64,000 nt of DNA from Rufibacter roseolus (GCF_017916365.1 NZ_JAFMSU010000004.1:1-64000); one strand, 5' to 3'; positions 35,656-45,552 are shown, counted from the stretch's first letter. Notes: generated by a model from the sequence alone, not told the origin. A program made the numbers and translations.

Positions 35656-37833
35656 CTATTGGCTAGAACAAGTTAAGGAAATAGCGCTTGCATATCCTGG
35701 TTTGGAATGCAGCGTTTTGGTATAGATTGGCTTCTCCTTTTTCAGTTTTTGGGTTTTATCTAAATAATATCCCTGATAAAATTCTATTCTTAATGTATTC
35801 GGACCTTTTTCCCCTGTATTCCAAGCCCTCACGACAAAGTCGTTTTTTTCCCCTGGGTTAAGAATGACAGCTTTAACCAACGACATCTTGTCCTTGGTTT
35901 TCAGGAGTTCTTTTTTTACAATTTCCTTACCATTGTAATAGATGGAGACTGTATCATTATCCTGTTCACTATCGTCATACAACACCATGGTAACGGTACA
36001 GTCATCAAAACTTAAATTCTGCAAAAATTTAACCGCATCCGGCAGATAGTCTTTTTTAACAAAATCCTTAGGAGCGGTAACAGGCAAGGACTTAATTACT
36101 GGTGCATTGACAGTGACGGTGAACGACTCGGTAACTGAATTACCTTTCAGGTCAGTTGCCCTAAAAGATATACTGGTTTTCCCGATAGGGAACGCCTCGC
36201 CACTCTTGATCCCCTTTACCATCACCAGTGAATCCACCCCGCAGTTGTCACTTGCCTTTGGGGTAGGATAAGTAAAAGAAACTCTGTCTTCCCCTGCGGC
36301 ACACTCAATCACTGTATCCGGAGGAAGCAAAATGCTGGGCCTTTCCTCGTCGACGATGGTAACTTTGATGGAACAACCCTGCTTACTTCCATCCGCGTGC
36401 GCTATAGAATACTGATTGATAGTAGTCCCCACTGGAAAGAACCGACCGCTTTCTATTCCCGACACCAGTTTCATACTTGCACCTGGCAAAGTGGTTAAAT
36501 TCGGTAGGGATAAGTTGATCGTTGCCCCACACTTTCCCTTATCATTCGGCTTATTGACATTATTTGGACATTTTAAGGTTGGGCTAGCAGCCAAAGCTGG
36601 TGTCGCTTTCTTTACATGAACCAGATAACTGCATTTGGCTTGGTTTCCGGCCTGGTCAGTTGCCACAAATTCAAGGCGCGTCTGACCCATTGGAAATTTG
36701 GCGCCACTAGCCAGGCCACTGGACAATTTGACATCCACATTAGAACAATTATCTGCTGCCGATGGAAGCTTATAGGAAAACTTTAACCCATCCACTTTCT
36801 CACCCGTAACCCAAAGTACAGTATCCTTTTTGCAATGGATGGAAGGAGGGGAGGAATCTTTGACCGTTACCTTTGAATAGCAGGTTCGTTTGACCCCAGA
36901 TTGACCTACTGCCTCAAAAGCAATGGTATGACTCCCAACAGGAAATTGAGAGCCACTGACTAAGCCAGCAATCTGCCTTAACATGGCAGTACCACAGTTG
37001 TTTTGCAGATCAGGAGGGCCATAGGAAACAATAGCGTAGCATTTCCCCTTATCAGCGTTTACAGTAATATTAGCCGGGGGCGTTAAGGTAAACTCATCAT
37101 TTGAGGTAACACCTTTCTTATCAAGAAACAGCTGCGAAATTTGAAGGTCTGTTAGAGCACTGGCATAAATCCTGATGTCGTCCAGCGCACCGTGATAGTA
37201 CTCCAAAGAGCCGGGGATGTCTTTCCCTATGTGGAGAGGTGCCTTATTTGGCGTTAACGGCTTATTGTAGGGATACTCCCAGATTTTATCATTGTTCAAA
37301 TAAGCCTTAACGGAGACTCCATCATATACTAAAGCATAAAAATTCCATTTCCCTGGCTGGAAAGGATGGCTGGCAAAACCTTGATCAAATTCGGTAAAAT
37401 CAGTATTGATAGAGATAGTACTTTGGATGGGTGATTGGAGCGTCTGCATCCTGTACTGTGGGTTCGCGTCATGCTCAAAAGACTCATCACCCTTACATAT
37501 TAAAGTGACCCATTTTAACCCACCCGTAGAAGTTAAATTATCAATACGGAACCAGCCAACGGCTGAAAAAGATGTACTAGGAGATTCCAAAGACCTTGAG
37601 GAAGGCACCTCAATGTACCCATCTACTCCGTTAAAAGCGAGAGCCCCACAGGGATTCCCAAATCTGTCTGAGGTAGGGGAGACCCCACCAAGGAGTCTCC
37701 CATTGTTTTTATTTCCACTTAGATCAGAGGCGTCCTTATTCAATGGATAATGAGCCACCAAACTCTGCCCATCCGCAAGGGAACAGGAAAACTGGAGAAG
37801 AACCAATATTATCCCAATAATCAAGGATCTCAT
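35656..37833 (-). CDS. secreted LamG + HYR-repeat protein
   Basis: A 725-residue protein with a signal peptide (start ATG 37833). Residues ~25-230 form a LamG/concanavalin-like domain ('LVAHYPLNKDASDLSGNKNN', 'YHGALDDIRIYASALTD'). Four HYR domains follow to ~590, each with paired Cys, 'DNC' and 'FPVG' elements ('ASDNCGVDSLVMVKGIKSG'). The last ~130 residues are a beta-rich domain ('DCTVTMVLYDDSEQDNDTVS', 'FVVRAWNTGEKGPNTLRIEF') of a kind found in other Bacteroidota exoproteins. No sorting domain or enzyme motif is seen. Likely a glycan-binding or structural partner of the glycosidase-fold proteins in the same operon. Confidence 0.83.
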   Translation of the reverse strand: MRSLIIGIILVLLQFSCSLADGQSLVAHYPLNKDASDLSGNKNNGRLLGGVSPTSDRFGNPCGALAFNGVDGYIEVPSSRSLESPSTSFSAVGWFRIDNLTSTGGLKWVTLICKGDESFEHDANPQYRMQTLQSPIQSTISINTDFTEFDQGFASHPFQPGKWNFYALVYDGVSVKAYLNNDKIWEYPYNKPLTPNKAPLHIGKDIPGSLEYYHGALDDIRIYASALTDLQISQLFLDKKGVTSNDEFTLTPPANITVNADKGKCYAIVSYGPPDLQNNCGTAMLRQIAGLVSGSQFPVGSHTIAFEAVGQSGVKRTCYSKVTVKDSSPPSIHCKKDTVLWVTGEKVDGLKFSYKLPSAADNCSNVDVKLSSGLASGAKFPMGQTRLEFVATDQAGNQAKCSYLVHVKKATPALAASPTLKCPNNVNKPNDKGKCGATINLSLPNLTTLPGASMKLVSGIESGRFFPVGTTINQYSIAHADGSKQGCSIKVTIVDEERPSILLPPDTVIECAAGEDRVSFTYPTPKASDNCGVDSLVMVKGIKSGEAFPIGKTSISFRATDLKGNSVTESFTVTVNAPVIKSLPVTAPKDFVKKDYLPDAVKFLQNLSFDDCTVTMVLYDDSEQDNDTVSIYYNGKEIVKKELLKTKDKMSLVKAVILNPGEKNDFVVRAWNTGEKGPNTLRIEFYQGYYLDKTQKLKKEKPIYTKTLHSKPGYASAISLTCSSQ

Positions 37834-37845
37834 TAAGTATCCCTT

Positions 37846-38730
37846 TTATTGATAATAATATGCCAACAAATTGACAGCATACTCCAGCTCTAACCTTCCT
37901 TTAATGGTATTGTTGACTGATCCATTCTTGTTATAAACTTTGAAAACATCTTGGTCACCAGTGTCTAGGTTTATTAAGAAAGTAACCTCCATGTCTTTAA
38001 AGTTATTTAAAAAATCAAGGGTCTTTTTCGTGCCTTCGTACAGGGTGGCATGAGCAGGGCAGTGAACAATTACATGGACAACCTTCCCATCCTCATCCTT
38101 GCCCACTGCCAAGAACCTCCTTTCAGCACTTTTAGTTGAAGAATTGCCATAAATAGCCAGCTTATTTTTATAAACCAGAAGATGGGTTTGGAATACAGTC
38201 GCCTCTTGACTTTTGGCCCAGTTTATGAATGTTTGCATATCCCAAGCGCTATTACGTAAGTCAAACTTTTTACTAGCATCTATGCCTCCACCGCTTAGTG
38301 TTAAATCAGCATTTTTTAAATTGGAAACAGCGATTCCACCTGTCGCATACACAACTACTAGTCCATCAAAATCATTTGTTAAGGCCTTATTAACTAATAC
38401 CCCGTTATCTATCGTTAATCCTACAGGGGTACGGTTATTATCCATGTAGGTGCCACTAGAAACTAAAACGGTATTCTTTCCCGTGGACCAATTCTTATAT
38501 CTATTGTATACATTGTTTCCGTTGAAATCGGAAGCAGCAAAATATTTAGCTTTTATACGGTTGCCATCTCGCTTCATATAAATGACATTGTATTGTTCAT
38601 TTTTATAATGAACAGTTGATATCTCCACAAGTTGAGGATCATAACCCAACTTAAGAAGGTTCCCCTTGTAAATAGTGAATGAGGTTGATAGTGCAAGAAC
38701 GATTACGATTCCTAGTAGTAGTCTCTTCAT
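37846..38730 (-). CDS. secreted phosphodiester-glycosidase-like protein, divergent
   Basis: A 294-residue protein with a signal or anchor (MKRLLLGIVIVLALSTSFTI). The middle region has the family's layout: 'VLVSSGTYMDNNRTPVGLTI' (in place of the usual N-x-G-x-F), 'NGVLVNK', then 'GLVVVYATGGIAV' and a C-terminal 'VTFLINLDTGDQDVF' where the catalytic Asp-Gly loop would fall. It is more divergent than its two neighbours, so the family call is tentative. It lies 12 bases upstream of the LamG/HYR gene and three bases after the gene before it, so it is in the operon. A third member of the same fold in one operon suggests duplication and specialisation. Confidence 0.6.
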   Translation of the reverse strand: MKRLLLGIVIVLALSTSFTIYKGNLLKLGYDPQLVEISTVHYKNEQYNVIYMKRDGNRIKAKYFAASDFNGNNVYNRYKNWSTGKNTVLVSSGTYMDNNRTPVGLTIDNGVLVNKALTNDFDGLVVVYATGGIAVSNLKNADLTLSGGGIDASKKFDLRNSAWDMQTFINWAKSQEATVFQTHLLVYKNKLAIYGNSSTKSAERRFLAVGKDEDGKVVHVIVHCPAHATLYEGTKKTLDFLNNFKDMEVTFLINLDTGDQDVFKVYNKNGSVNNTIKGRLELEYAVNLLAYYYQ

Positions 38731-38733
38731 AAA

Positions 38734-39513
38734 TTACTTTCTATTTGATTGTCTTAAACTTAGCATATAAGGAAAGAGGATGAAGGCAAGGCAACTAAAG
38801 GCCGCCAACTTGCCAGCGAACCCTGTATCATGCCAAAATTTACTGAAAAGATAGGCCCATTTGCTTTCGACCAGATTATTAACTACTTTTTCAGTATTTG
38901 TAAAGGTAATTGGCGTCCCGAATTGTTTTTCTTTACAACGGCTATTGATGTACTTGAATTTGTAATCATAGGCTATAGAAGGATCTTCTTTGTAAGCTTG
39001 CCTCAAAGTATTGGATATAAAATTCATCCAATGCCCGTATATCACCTGATAAAACATTGCTTTAGATTGATCTATCTCTGCGTAAGCATTAAACTTTTCC
39101 GCCCATTGCAAAACTTGAATCAAAGAATCTGGATTGAACCCCTTAAATGATGGTTTGATTCGCTCCTCTAATTTATGTGTGAGTGCTATGGAAAGGATCT
39201 GCTGGTTCAACAATGGATCACCTGGAAAGACAGAGTCCATGGCACTTATATTTCTGCTTATTGCGTTTACATCGCAAATATTACCCCCTTTTAAATAAGC
39301 TTCATAGGGGAACGATTTTATTAATTTTTGTTTGTCCACCTTTAACAAAGCCGCTTCCAAGTTAAATATCGTCTTTGGTGGACATGGCTTTTCTATAGGG
39401 ATATCAGAAGCATTATCTGCGCCAACAATAGGAAAAATGGCTGCGGAAAGCACAAAAATTGAAAGGAAAGCAGTCAAAGCAATAAACCAAATTGCTCTTC
39501 TTTTTAAAAACAT
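38734..39513 (-). CDS. bitopic membrane protein of unknown function
   Basis: A 259-residue protein. It has an N-terminal hydrophobic helix (residues ~9-30, 'WFIALTAFLSIFVLSAAIF') and a second near the C-terminus (~233-252, 'LAAFSCLAFILFPYMLSL'). The mostly helical ~200-residue loop between them has a few Cys. With two membrane spans the loop is probably periplasmic. No family is recognised. It sits in the secreted-protein operon, three bases before the next gene, so it may be the membrane tether or export helper of that set. Confidence 0.6.
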   Translation of the reverse strand: MFLKRRAIWFIALTAFLSIFVLSAAIFPIVGADNASDIPIEKPCPPKTIFNLEAALLKVDKQKLIKSFPYEAYLKGGNICDVNAISRNISAMDSVFPGDPLLNQQILSIALTHKLEERIKPSFKGFNPDSLIQVLQWAEKFNAYAEIDQSKAMFYQVIYGHWMNFISNTLRQAYKEDPSIAYDYKFKYINSRCKEKQFGTPITFTNTEKVVNNLVESKWAYLFSKFWHDTGFAGKLAAFSCLAFILFPYMLSLRQSNRK

Positions 39514-39554
39514 ATTTTGCAGATTATATTTTACAAAATTAAATAATATAATTT

Positions 39555-41816
39555 TTAATAAAACCGGTTTCGGTTAAATATAAGAGATAATTGCCAACAT
39601 GCATTTTTATAGGAATTCGAGGAAGGGTTATCGGGACTTTCGGAAGGGTTCAGCATCGCTTCCATCTGTAGCTTTATGGCACTATGTATCCACCAACTTA
39701 AAGCACCACCGCTCTTCCAAGCACCTGATTTGCCACCTGCATCCCTTGTAAGGTTATATGTGAGGTCCAAGTTATTGCCGCGACCAGATCCGCCTTTTCC
39801 TGCATAGCTTCCTAATCTTAAACCAAATCCGATGGTTTCTTGACTAACACTCCTCCTAAATAAATATTTTGGAGAGGACATTCCATTTGTGGTGAATTGT
39901 ATCTTATAATCATTGCCCTGGAAGCTGCGGGCTGCCTTCATAAGAAATTTAACCGGCTTAATTCCTATAGCCAATTCACCCCCAACATTCAATTTAGTAT
40001 AAAAGTATTCTTCTTTGAAGGCACCACCACTGCTCCGCTCGCCTTCACCGTTTGAAAACACTAAAGGCGTAGTGCCCAATGAAAAGGAACTTATCAGCCC
40101 AAGGGAGAAAAATTCCTTCATAATGGGATGGAATACGAATTCCCCTTTCAGACCAAGTCCTTGGATAGATACATTGGAAGGATTGTAGTTTATACCTGCA
40201 CTTGTATTCCCCTCAGTTGAGAACTTGGAGTATTCCGCATATTGAATCATCTCAACGCCAAATCCATATCCCAAATGGAGGAATTTATTCGGCCTCTTTG
40301 AATATATTTTATCAAAGTAATGTGATTTAACTGGGTCTATCAATACAGAGGCGTTTTCGGTTTCCCCACAGGGGCTAACTGCCTTTACATAATAATTGGT
40401 CACCTTCCTTGGATTGACAACAATGGATGCCCCCGAACCAAGTAAACTCCCTGAACCACTAGTTCCCTTAAACCATTTCCATTCGGCACCTTCCCCCAAT
40501 TTACCGCCTGCCACTGTTAGCTCAATTTTATTTCCTTTATAAACAGTTGTTGGTGCCAGGATGCGATCAGGTTTTTCGGATCGCTCATTCACAACAACTG
40601 TTAAGCTAACACAGCTTGTGCTGTTGCAGTAACCTTCGCCTTGAACATGATAAGTGGTAGTGGTCATTGGTGAAAAAACCATTACAGGACCAGTGCCAAC
40701 GGCAGTTCCACCGCAGGAGCCACTATACCAAACCCATTTTCCATCGCTTGACAAATTGCCCCCGGTTACCTTGAGCTTTATCTGCTGGCCTTTACATATT
40801 TCAGGACCGCCTTCTGATACTATGGCGGAAGGCGCTATTGATTTATCGTAAGTGTTAATGGTTAATTGGACGCATTCCGTTGTATTCAGCTCTCCTTCTG
40901 CTCGCACGTAATATGTAGTAGGCCCCTTGGGCTTGACACTGATGGATTTTCCTTGGCCTACTCTTTTAACACCACAACTACCTTCGTACCAAATCCAATC
41001 AGCTCCTGCGCCTAAGCTACCTCCGCCTACTGTCAGCAAGGCGTTGTCTCCCAAACAGATATTCGAATGGGCCATGATACTGGTAGGTGGCTTACTTCGC
41101 TTATCTACATTAACAGTCGCTTGAGCGCAATTCGTAATATTATTTTTACCTTCGGCCCGGACATAAAATTTCGATGTCCCCCCAGGCGTAACTGTGATGG
41201 ACTTGCCTGTCCCTATCTTATTCCCGCCACAATCCCCTTCATACCACACCCACTCACCCCCAATACCCAATAGCCCACCCTTGACCGTAAGCTGTGTAGC
41301 CTCTCCCAAGTAAAGATCCTTCACCCCATCTATGCCTATCGCCTCTTTGGAAACTGTCGTAACTTTGATGCCTGATCCATAGACTCTCTTTGATGATAAA
41401 CTAACGTCATAAAATGGATTTTCCATTGAAGTGGCCGTGAACATATAATCCATGGACTCGATCACCATTTGATCCACTATTCCTCCTTCTTTTTTCCAAA
41501 TTTCTATGGAGTTTTTTTGAAAATACACATTGCCATTACAATCAATGTAATCCATTGTCCAATTAAGAAAAGTAGGAGCAGATGGTTGATCACCCGAAAC
41601 CCTTAGTTTATATTTAAACTGTTTACCATTTTGGCAGCTATTCTTTGAGTAGTAATAATCAATCTCCACAGTGAGGCGGCTGTCCTTGTATAACTCCTTC
41701 ATACCCTGCCAACCTGTTTCATTTTGCGCCGAGCATTCTAAGCAGAAAGCCCAAAGCAGAAAGACAAAGGTGAAGCACTTTAACATGAATGGTTTTGGTA
41801 ATCGCTTAGTATTCAT
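39555..41816 (-). CDS. Ig-like repeat protein with beta-barrel-like C-terminus
   Basis: A 753-residue protein with a signal peptide (start ATG 41816; hydrophobic 'FTFVFLLWAFCLECSAQ'). Residues ~165-500 hold four ~85-residue Ig-like domains with 'LGDNALLTVGGGSLG', 'WIWYEGSCG', 'TTYYVRAEG' and paired Cys. The C-terminal ~230 residues are strand-rich ('KGEFVFHPIMKEFFSLGLIS', 'FGLRLGSYAG') and end in aromatic '..FNRNRFY', as outer-membrane barrels do. So the Ig repeats may be displayed from or near an outer-membrane barrel. It is the first gene of a six-gene operon of exported proteins and is preceded by ~840 bases without a gene. Confidence 0.78.
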   Translation of the reverse strand: MNTKRLPKPFMLKCFTFVFLLWAFCLECSAQNETGWQGMKELYKDSRLTVEIDYYYSKNSCQNGKQFKYKLRVSGDQPSAPTFLNWTMDYIDCNGNVYFQKNSIEIWKKEGGIVDQMVIESMDYMFTATSMENPFYDVSLSSKRVYGSGIKVTTVSKEAIGIDGVKDLYLGEATQLTVKGGLLGIGGEWVWYEGDCGGNKIGTGKSITVTPGGTSKFYVRAEGKNNITNCAQATVNVDKRSKPPTSIMAHSNICLGDNALLTVGGGSLGAGADWIWYEGSCGVKRVGQGKSISVKPKGPTTYYVRAEGELNTTECVQLTINTYDKSIAPSAIVSEGGPEICKGQQIKLKVTGGNLSSDGKWVWYSGSCGGTAVGTGPVMVFSPMTTTTYHVQGEGYCNSTSCVSLTVVVNERSEKPDRILAPTTVYKGNKIELTVAGGKLGEGAEWKWFKGTSGSGSLLGSGASIVVNPRKVTNYYVKAVSPCGETENASVLIDPVKSHYFDKIYSKRPNKFLHLGYGFGVEMIQYAEYSKFSTEGNTSAGINYNPSNVSIQGLGLKGEFVFHPIMKEFFSLGLISSFSLGTTPLVFSNGEGERSSGGAFKEEYFYTKLNVGGELAIGIKPVKFLMKAARSFQGNDYKIQFTTNGMSSPKYLFRRSVSQETIGFGLRLGSYAGKGGSGRGNNLDLTYNLTRDAGGKSGAWKSGGALSWWIHSAIKLQMEAMLNPSESPDNPSSNSYKNACWQLSLIFNRNRFY

Positions 41817-42652
41817 AGTGAAATGAGGTGGTTGACAACATCGGTCAAATTAGACTTTATGTTGTTGCACTGGAGGAGGACCTTCCCGAGTTAAATATTA
41901 GTTAAAATAAAATAAAGACTTTATGTATTTATGAAATTTCTTATTATTAATTATAACACTTTGGAATCGACAATGGTGATTAAATGCATACACAGGACCT
42001 AATTAGCGGCCTTTGTTATTATTAGCGTAAGTAAATAAATAGTATTAAGTATAAGATACAGTTGATTCCCAAATAAATTCTTCCTAGAGCTACCTAAGCA
42101 AGAACAAACAATTATATCAAGATAAAAACGAAGTCTTATTGCCAATAATAAGATTATCGGATAAAAGGAAGTGGGGGATGGCCTTCAGCAAACAAGTTTT
42201 CTCCCAAATTTATTAAAAATATTAAACAAATCGCTGGTTTCTGTTAATGAATGGGCTGGATATTCATAAAAAACCTAGTTGATTTTAGGGAATGAAGATT
42301 AAACATCAATAGGAAAATACAACTCCTTAAAACATCCGACAACCTTTAGCTGCTTTCATCTATGTTATGGGTAGGTGAACTAAATGATTACCACACTAAT
42401 TAACAACTCTCGTTAAGTAGCACCGTAACTTCCTGCCTAATAGGCAAAAAGATTAACCACGTCTTTTGCTCCATGGATAGTAATGGAAGCCATGCTTTAC
42501 CTGGTCTGCTTAATATTAAATCGAAGCAAGGTTAATGTCCTCTATACAATTGTCGGTTTTGTAGCTGATTCTCACACTGAGTAGGTCTAATTTGAGTAGA
42601 CAAAAATTATTTGCCAGTAGGCTATCTGCTACTCCAACCGATTGGAAGATGA
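41817..42652. other. gene-poor region
   Basis: About 840 bases of AT-rich DNA upstream of the secreted-protein operon. It should contain that operon's promoter. No reading frame has recognisable protein character. Decay from the adjoining metalloprotease relic may extend here, but I cannot see it. Confidence 0.45.
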
Positions 42653-43109
42653 AAGGATATTGAAAAGTTTTATGTAGTAAAAGCTGAAAGCATTGAAAGA
42701 AGAAAGCTCCCAACAAACGCGTATGGCTCACTAAGGAAAAGGTATGTTGCCAAAAAAATCTTGCACTATTTATCTTCCACTGAGATAGAGGGTGCTTAAA
42801 GAAAGAACTATAAGGGTATCGTGCTTACTGATAAAGAGATAAAGACTGAAGATGAAAAACATTGGGGCATGATGGGACTGGCCTTTTGGGAGGGGATGAA
42901 TGTGTGGTTTCCCCTTCTCGCAAGAATGGAAAGAAAAGTAGGTTAAAAAAGTTGTACTACATGAGGTTGGACATATTTTGAATATCGATCACTGCCCCTC
43001 AAAAGACGAAAGGTGTTTTATGTATGGCACTAAAGGAAAAGGAGCTAACATGGATAAGCCTTAAATATTTCTATGCAGAGACTGCAAGAAGGATCTAACA
43101 TTTATATAG
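42653..43109 (+). pseudogene. decayed archaemetzincin-like metalloprotease
   Basis: Joining three frames gives a recognisable archaemetzincin. Frame 1 (42653 onward) reads 'ERRKLPTNAYGSLRKRYVAK', then 'GIVLTDKEI' and 'HWGMMGLAFWEG'. A shift near 42900 reads 'CVVSPSRKNGKK'. A second shift near 42953 reads 'VLHEVGHILNIDHC', then 'CFM', 17 codons and 'CRDC'. This fits the family signature HExxH..., C, CxM, x17, CxxC. Stops at 42797-42799 and 43062-43064 and two frameshifts show it is dead. The intact family is a small zinc aminopeptidase/protease of about 170-190 residues. No neighbouring gene appears tied to it. Confidence 0.75.
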
Positions 43110-43482
43110 GGGAAATAGATTTGAAGTACTTAAACCAAAGGCATACTTAGAAGAATCGCTATTCAAATCCATATTTAAACTTTAAACTAAAGTATCTAAA
43201 GAAACTGAAAGGAGTATCCAAACCGATTTGCTTGCCCAATAAATTTGCAAATATTCACTTTAATTTACTTTAAATAGTTTGATTTTATATTCATCAGCAG
43301 TGGTCAATCTTACTTAAGGCACTTACATCATGACATCATTTCTTTTTATATTTTTATTTACAAACTAAAGATTGTCAAATGATAAGACCTTAAGATTTAC
43401 AATTGGTTGAATGGCCCATAAAATCCCCCTCTTTTATGACCAACAGAAACAGGAAAAGAATAACCTTTTTAAAGAATAGCCT
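43110..43482. other. intergenic, no feature seen
   Basis: AT-rich DNA between the metalloprotease relic and the end of the recombinase gene. No coding frame, hairpin or repeat was recognised. Confidence 0.45.
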
Positions 43483-44154
43483 CTAAACCATTTTATCTTG
43501 GAAGCTTTCAAAAAGATGGTGCACAGTTCCCTTTAAAAAAAGTTTTCCTGTCCTAGTTACATACCCATCGGCGTTCAACTCCTCCGCTATTCTCTGAAAA
43601 GAATATCCTTTCTCCCTATAAATTTTAATTAAGGTGAGCGCCTGCCTGTTTTGCTTGTTCAGCATGGCATTACTTTTTCTTACTTCCAATCCTTTCCGTA
43701 TTGCCTCTAGGGTCAAATTACCAGGAGTGCCCAATTGGAATCCCAATTCCTTTTTTACTTTTAGGGCTGCCTTGGTCCGGGAGGAAATAAGCTCTCGCTC
43801 GTGCTGAGCGAGCACCGCAAAAATTCCAATGGTTAAGGTATTGGCCTCTGGCATATCCGCACATACGAAATCCACCCCACTATCCCTTAAAGTGAAGATA
43901 AAGCCAGCGTTCCGGCTGAGTCGGTCCAGCTTAGCGATGATAAGCGTCGCCTGGTGCCGCTTTGCTTGATCAATTGCACCTGCCAATTCAGATCGGTTAT
44001 TCTTCTTTCCGCTCTCCACTTCCGTGAATTCCTCTAGAATCAAATCACCCTGCTTCACAAACTGGCGAACGGCCGACCGTTGCGCCTCCAGACCTAGCCC
44101 TGACTGACCCTGAATTTTTGTGGACACTCGGTAGTAAGCAACATATTTCCGCAT
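43483..44154 (-). CDS. serine recombinase / resolvase family protein
   Basis: A 223-residue small serine recombinase. The catalytic Ser11 lies in 'AYYRVST'; 'KLDRLSRNAGF' and 'HERELISSRTKAAL' contain the conserved Arg residues of the active site and the E-helix. The C-terminal ~50 residues form a resolvase-type helix-turn-helix ('GYSFQRIAEELNADGYVTRT'). It is complete and looks functional. Small recombinases of this class resolve or invert DNA between short sites. A 14-bp perfect inverted repeat lies 47 bases upstream of the start and is a candidate binding site. No invertible promoter or alternative gene pair was recognised, and its target is unknown. Confidence 0.85.
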   Translation of the reverse strand: MRKYVAYYRVSTKIQGQSGLGLEAQRSAVRQFVKQGDLILEEFTEVESGKKNNRSELAGAIDQAKRHQATLIIAKLDRLSRNAGFIFTLRDSGVDFVCADMPEANTLTIGIFAVLAQHERELISSRTKAALKVKKELGFQLGTPGNLTLEAIRKGLEVRKSNAMLNKQNRQALTLIKIYREKGYSFQRIAEELNADGYVTRTGKLFLKGTVHHLFESFQDKMV

Positions 44155-44201
44155 CTTTCTCTTCCTTCATTCAGAACCTGACAAAACTACCGATAAAAAT
44201 G

Positions 44202-44247
44202 GCTCCGTCAAACTTTACAAACGGTCGTTTAAGAAGTTTGACGGAGC
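44202..44247. repeat. 14-bp perfect inverted repeat upstream of recombinase
   Basis: GCTCCGTCAAACTT (44202-44215) and AAGTTTGACGGAGC (44234-44247) flank 18 bases that themselves contain AAACG-GT-CGTTT. It could be a recombination site, an operator for the recombinase, or a terminator-like hairpin. The remaining bases between 44155 and 44586 hold no gene that I can see. Confidence 0.6.
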
Positions 44248-44586
44248 TAAAATAGGATCAACTTGTGGCTTTTATAGTCAAGTTGGGCAAAAGGAAAAGG
44301 CGAGGATTGACAGTATAATACCCGAACCAAGGATCACTATTATTTTATAGCAGGGGAGGGCCTATAAAATGAGTAATGGCTATTCCAATGGTGGACTCAT
44401 CACAGGAATAGCCATCAGGCTTTAGAAATCAACCTTAAAGTTCATTAGGGAATCTTGAAGAGGTTAAGCTAGAGTATTCGGTCGGCACCACATGGCCAAT
44501 ACGAACATTATAGATATGTATTTAGCATATCTCTATAAATAACGCCTCTAACTATGTTTGATCCATGCATCTCACTTCGGTTACAG

Positions 44587-45552
44587 TTAATCAAATTGTA
44601 AATTTCTGACATAGTCCTCTGCGTAAAACACTATCATTCCATTTGCATCAATTTCTACCTCACATTTTATCCGGCAAGACTGCTTCTTTTGCAAAGATTT
44701 TCGGAAACACCCGTAATCAGCCCAATATTGGTAATGGGTTGTACCGTCATAGGATTGAATAGGGACTAAGGTATTATTGTCTATTACATAGACACCGTTC
44801 GCAAATTCAGAGAGGTAGTCTCTCTGAAGGTTATTAATCTGGCCGGGGGTCATCCCGGTTGATTTGATATACCTTTTCACATTAGGGGCAAAAAAGTCAT
44901 GAGCCTCAAAATTATAGCTATTTACCGCACTATAATATGATTTGATTTTTTCTACAACTTCCTCTTTCGTGAAAGTAACAGCTGGTCCGTTGTCATCAAC
45001 CTCCACCTTTTCTGGTTCGGCAACAGGAGCAGAAGAAGCCACAGCAGAATCTTCAAGCGTTACTTCGCTCGGCACATCCTCACTAACCGTTTGACTATCA
45101 ACGGCGATGGAATTATCAACGTAACTTTCTACGCTGGATCTTTCTTGAGGTGTCACATTTTCCTCTGAGGTCGCCTCTTCAGTAGCTTCATTATCCGGTA
45201 TTGGAGAAGCAGGTATGGAGGTTGTCGCTTGATTCCCCACAAAAGCAAAGCTACACAATACTAAAATTGTAATTATGGAAACCGCAGTGATCATCTTGTT
45301 TAGGCGGAACCGTCTTTGGGCGGCGATGGCTCCGGCTGCGGCACCCAATACTAGCCCCAAAAACCCATATCCTACCCAAGGCTCCTCTGAGAGCTGGCCA
45401 TATACCGATTGGTCTAACCCTATGAAAAGATTTGTTGCTAGGTAGCTTAAAATATAATAGATAAACTTCAAGGCTATCCAAGCAAGATATAACCCTAATG
45501 CACCTAAAGCCAGGTACCAGATTTCAGAATTCTTGCCCTTGTTCGTACTCAT
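44587..45552 (-). CDS. membrane protein with C-terminal NTF2-like domain (Hsp70/tubulin cluster)
   Basis: A 321-residue protein, last gene of the eight-gene cluster, overlapping the previous gene by four bases (ATGA). Three hydrophobic segments (residues ~12-40, 62-82, 88-107) are followed by an ~85-residue Ser/Glu/Pro-rich linker and a C-terminal ~125-residue domain. The domain's layout ('VVEKIKSYYSAVNSYNFEAH', 'YWADYGCFRKSL', 'VFYAEDYV') resembles NTF2/SnoaL-like folds. The C-terminal domain is probably on the outer face of the inner membrane, although its orientation is inferred. No catalytic residues are evident. Function unknown. Confidence 0.62.
   Translation of the reverse strand: MSTNKGKNSEIWYLALGALGLYLAWIALKFIYYILSYLATNLFIGLDQSVYGQLSEEPWVGYGFLGLVLGAAAGAIAAQRRFRLNKMITAVSIITILVLCSFAFVGNQATTSIPASPIPDNEATEEATSEENVTPQERSSVESYVDNSIAVDSQTVSEDVPSEVTLEDSAVASSAPVAEPEKVEVDDNGPAVTFTKEEVVEKIKSYYSAVNSYNFEAHDFFAPNVKRYIKSTGMTPGQINNLQRDYLSEFANGVYVIDNNTLVPIQSYDGTTHYQYWADYGCFRKSLQKKQSCRIKCEVEIDANGMIVFYAEDYVRNLQFD

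Noticed and set aside
42516-42731. 71-codon minus-strand frame near the metalloprotease relic
   Set aside because: It is antisense to the relic and has no domain character of its own.
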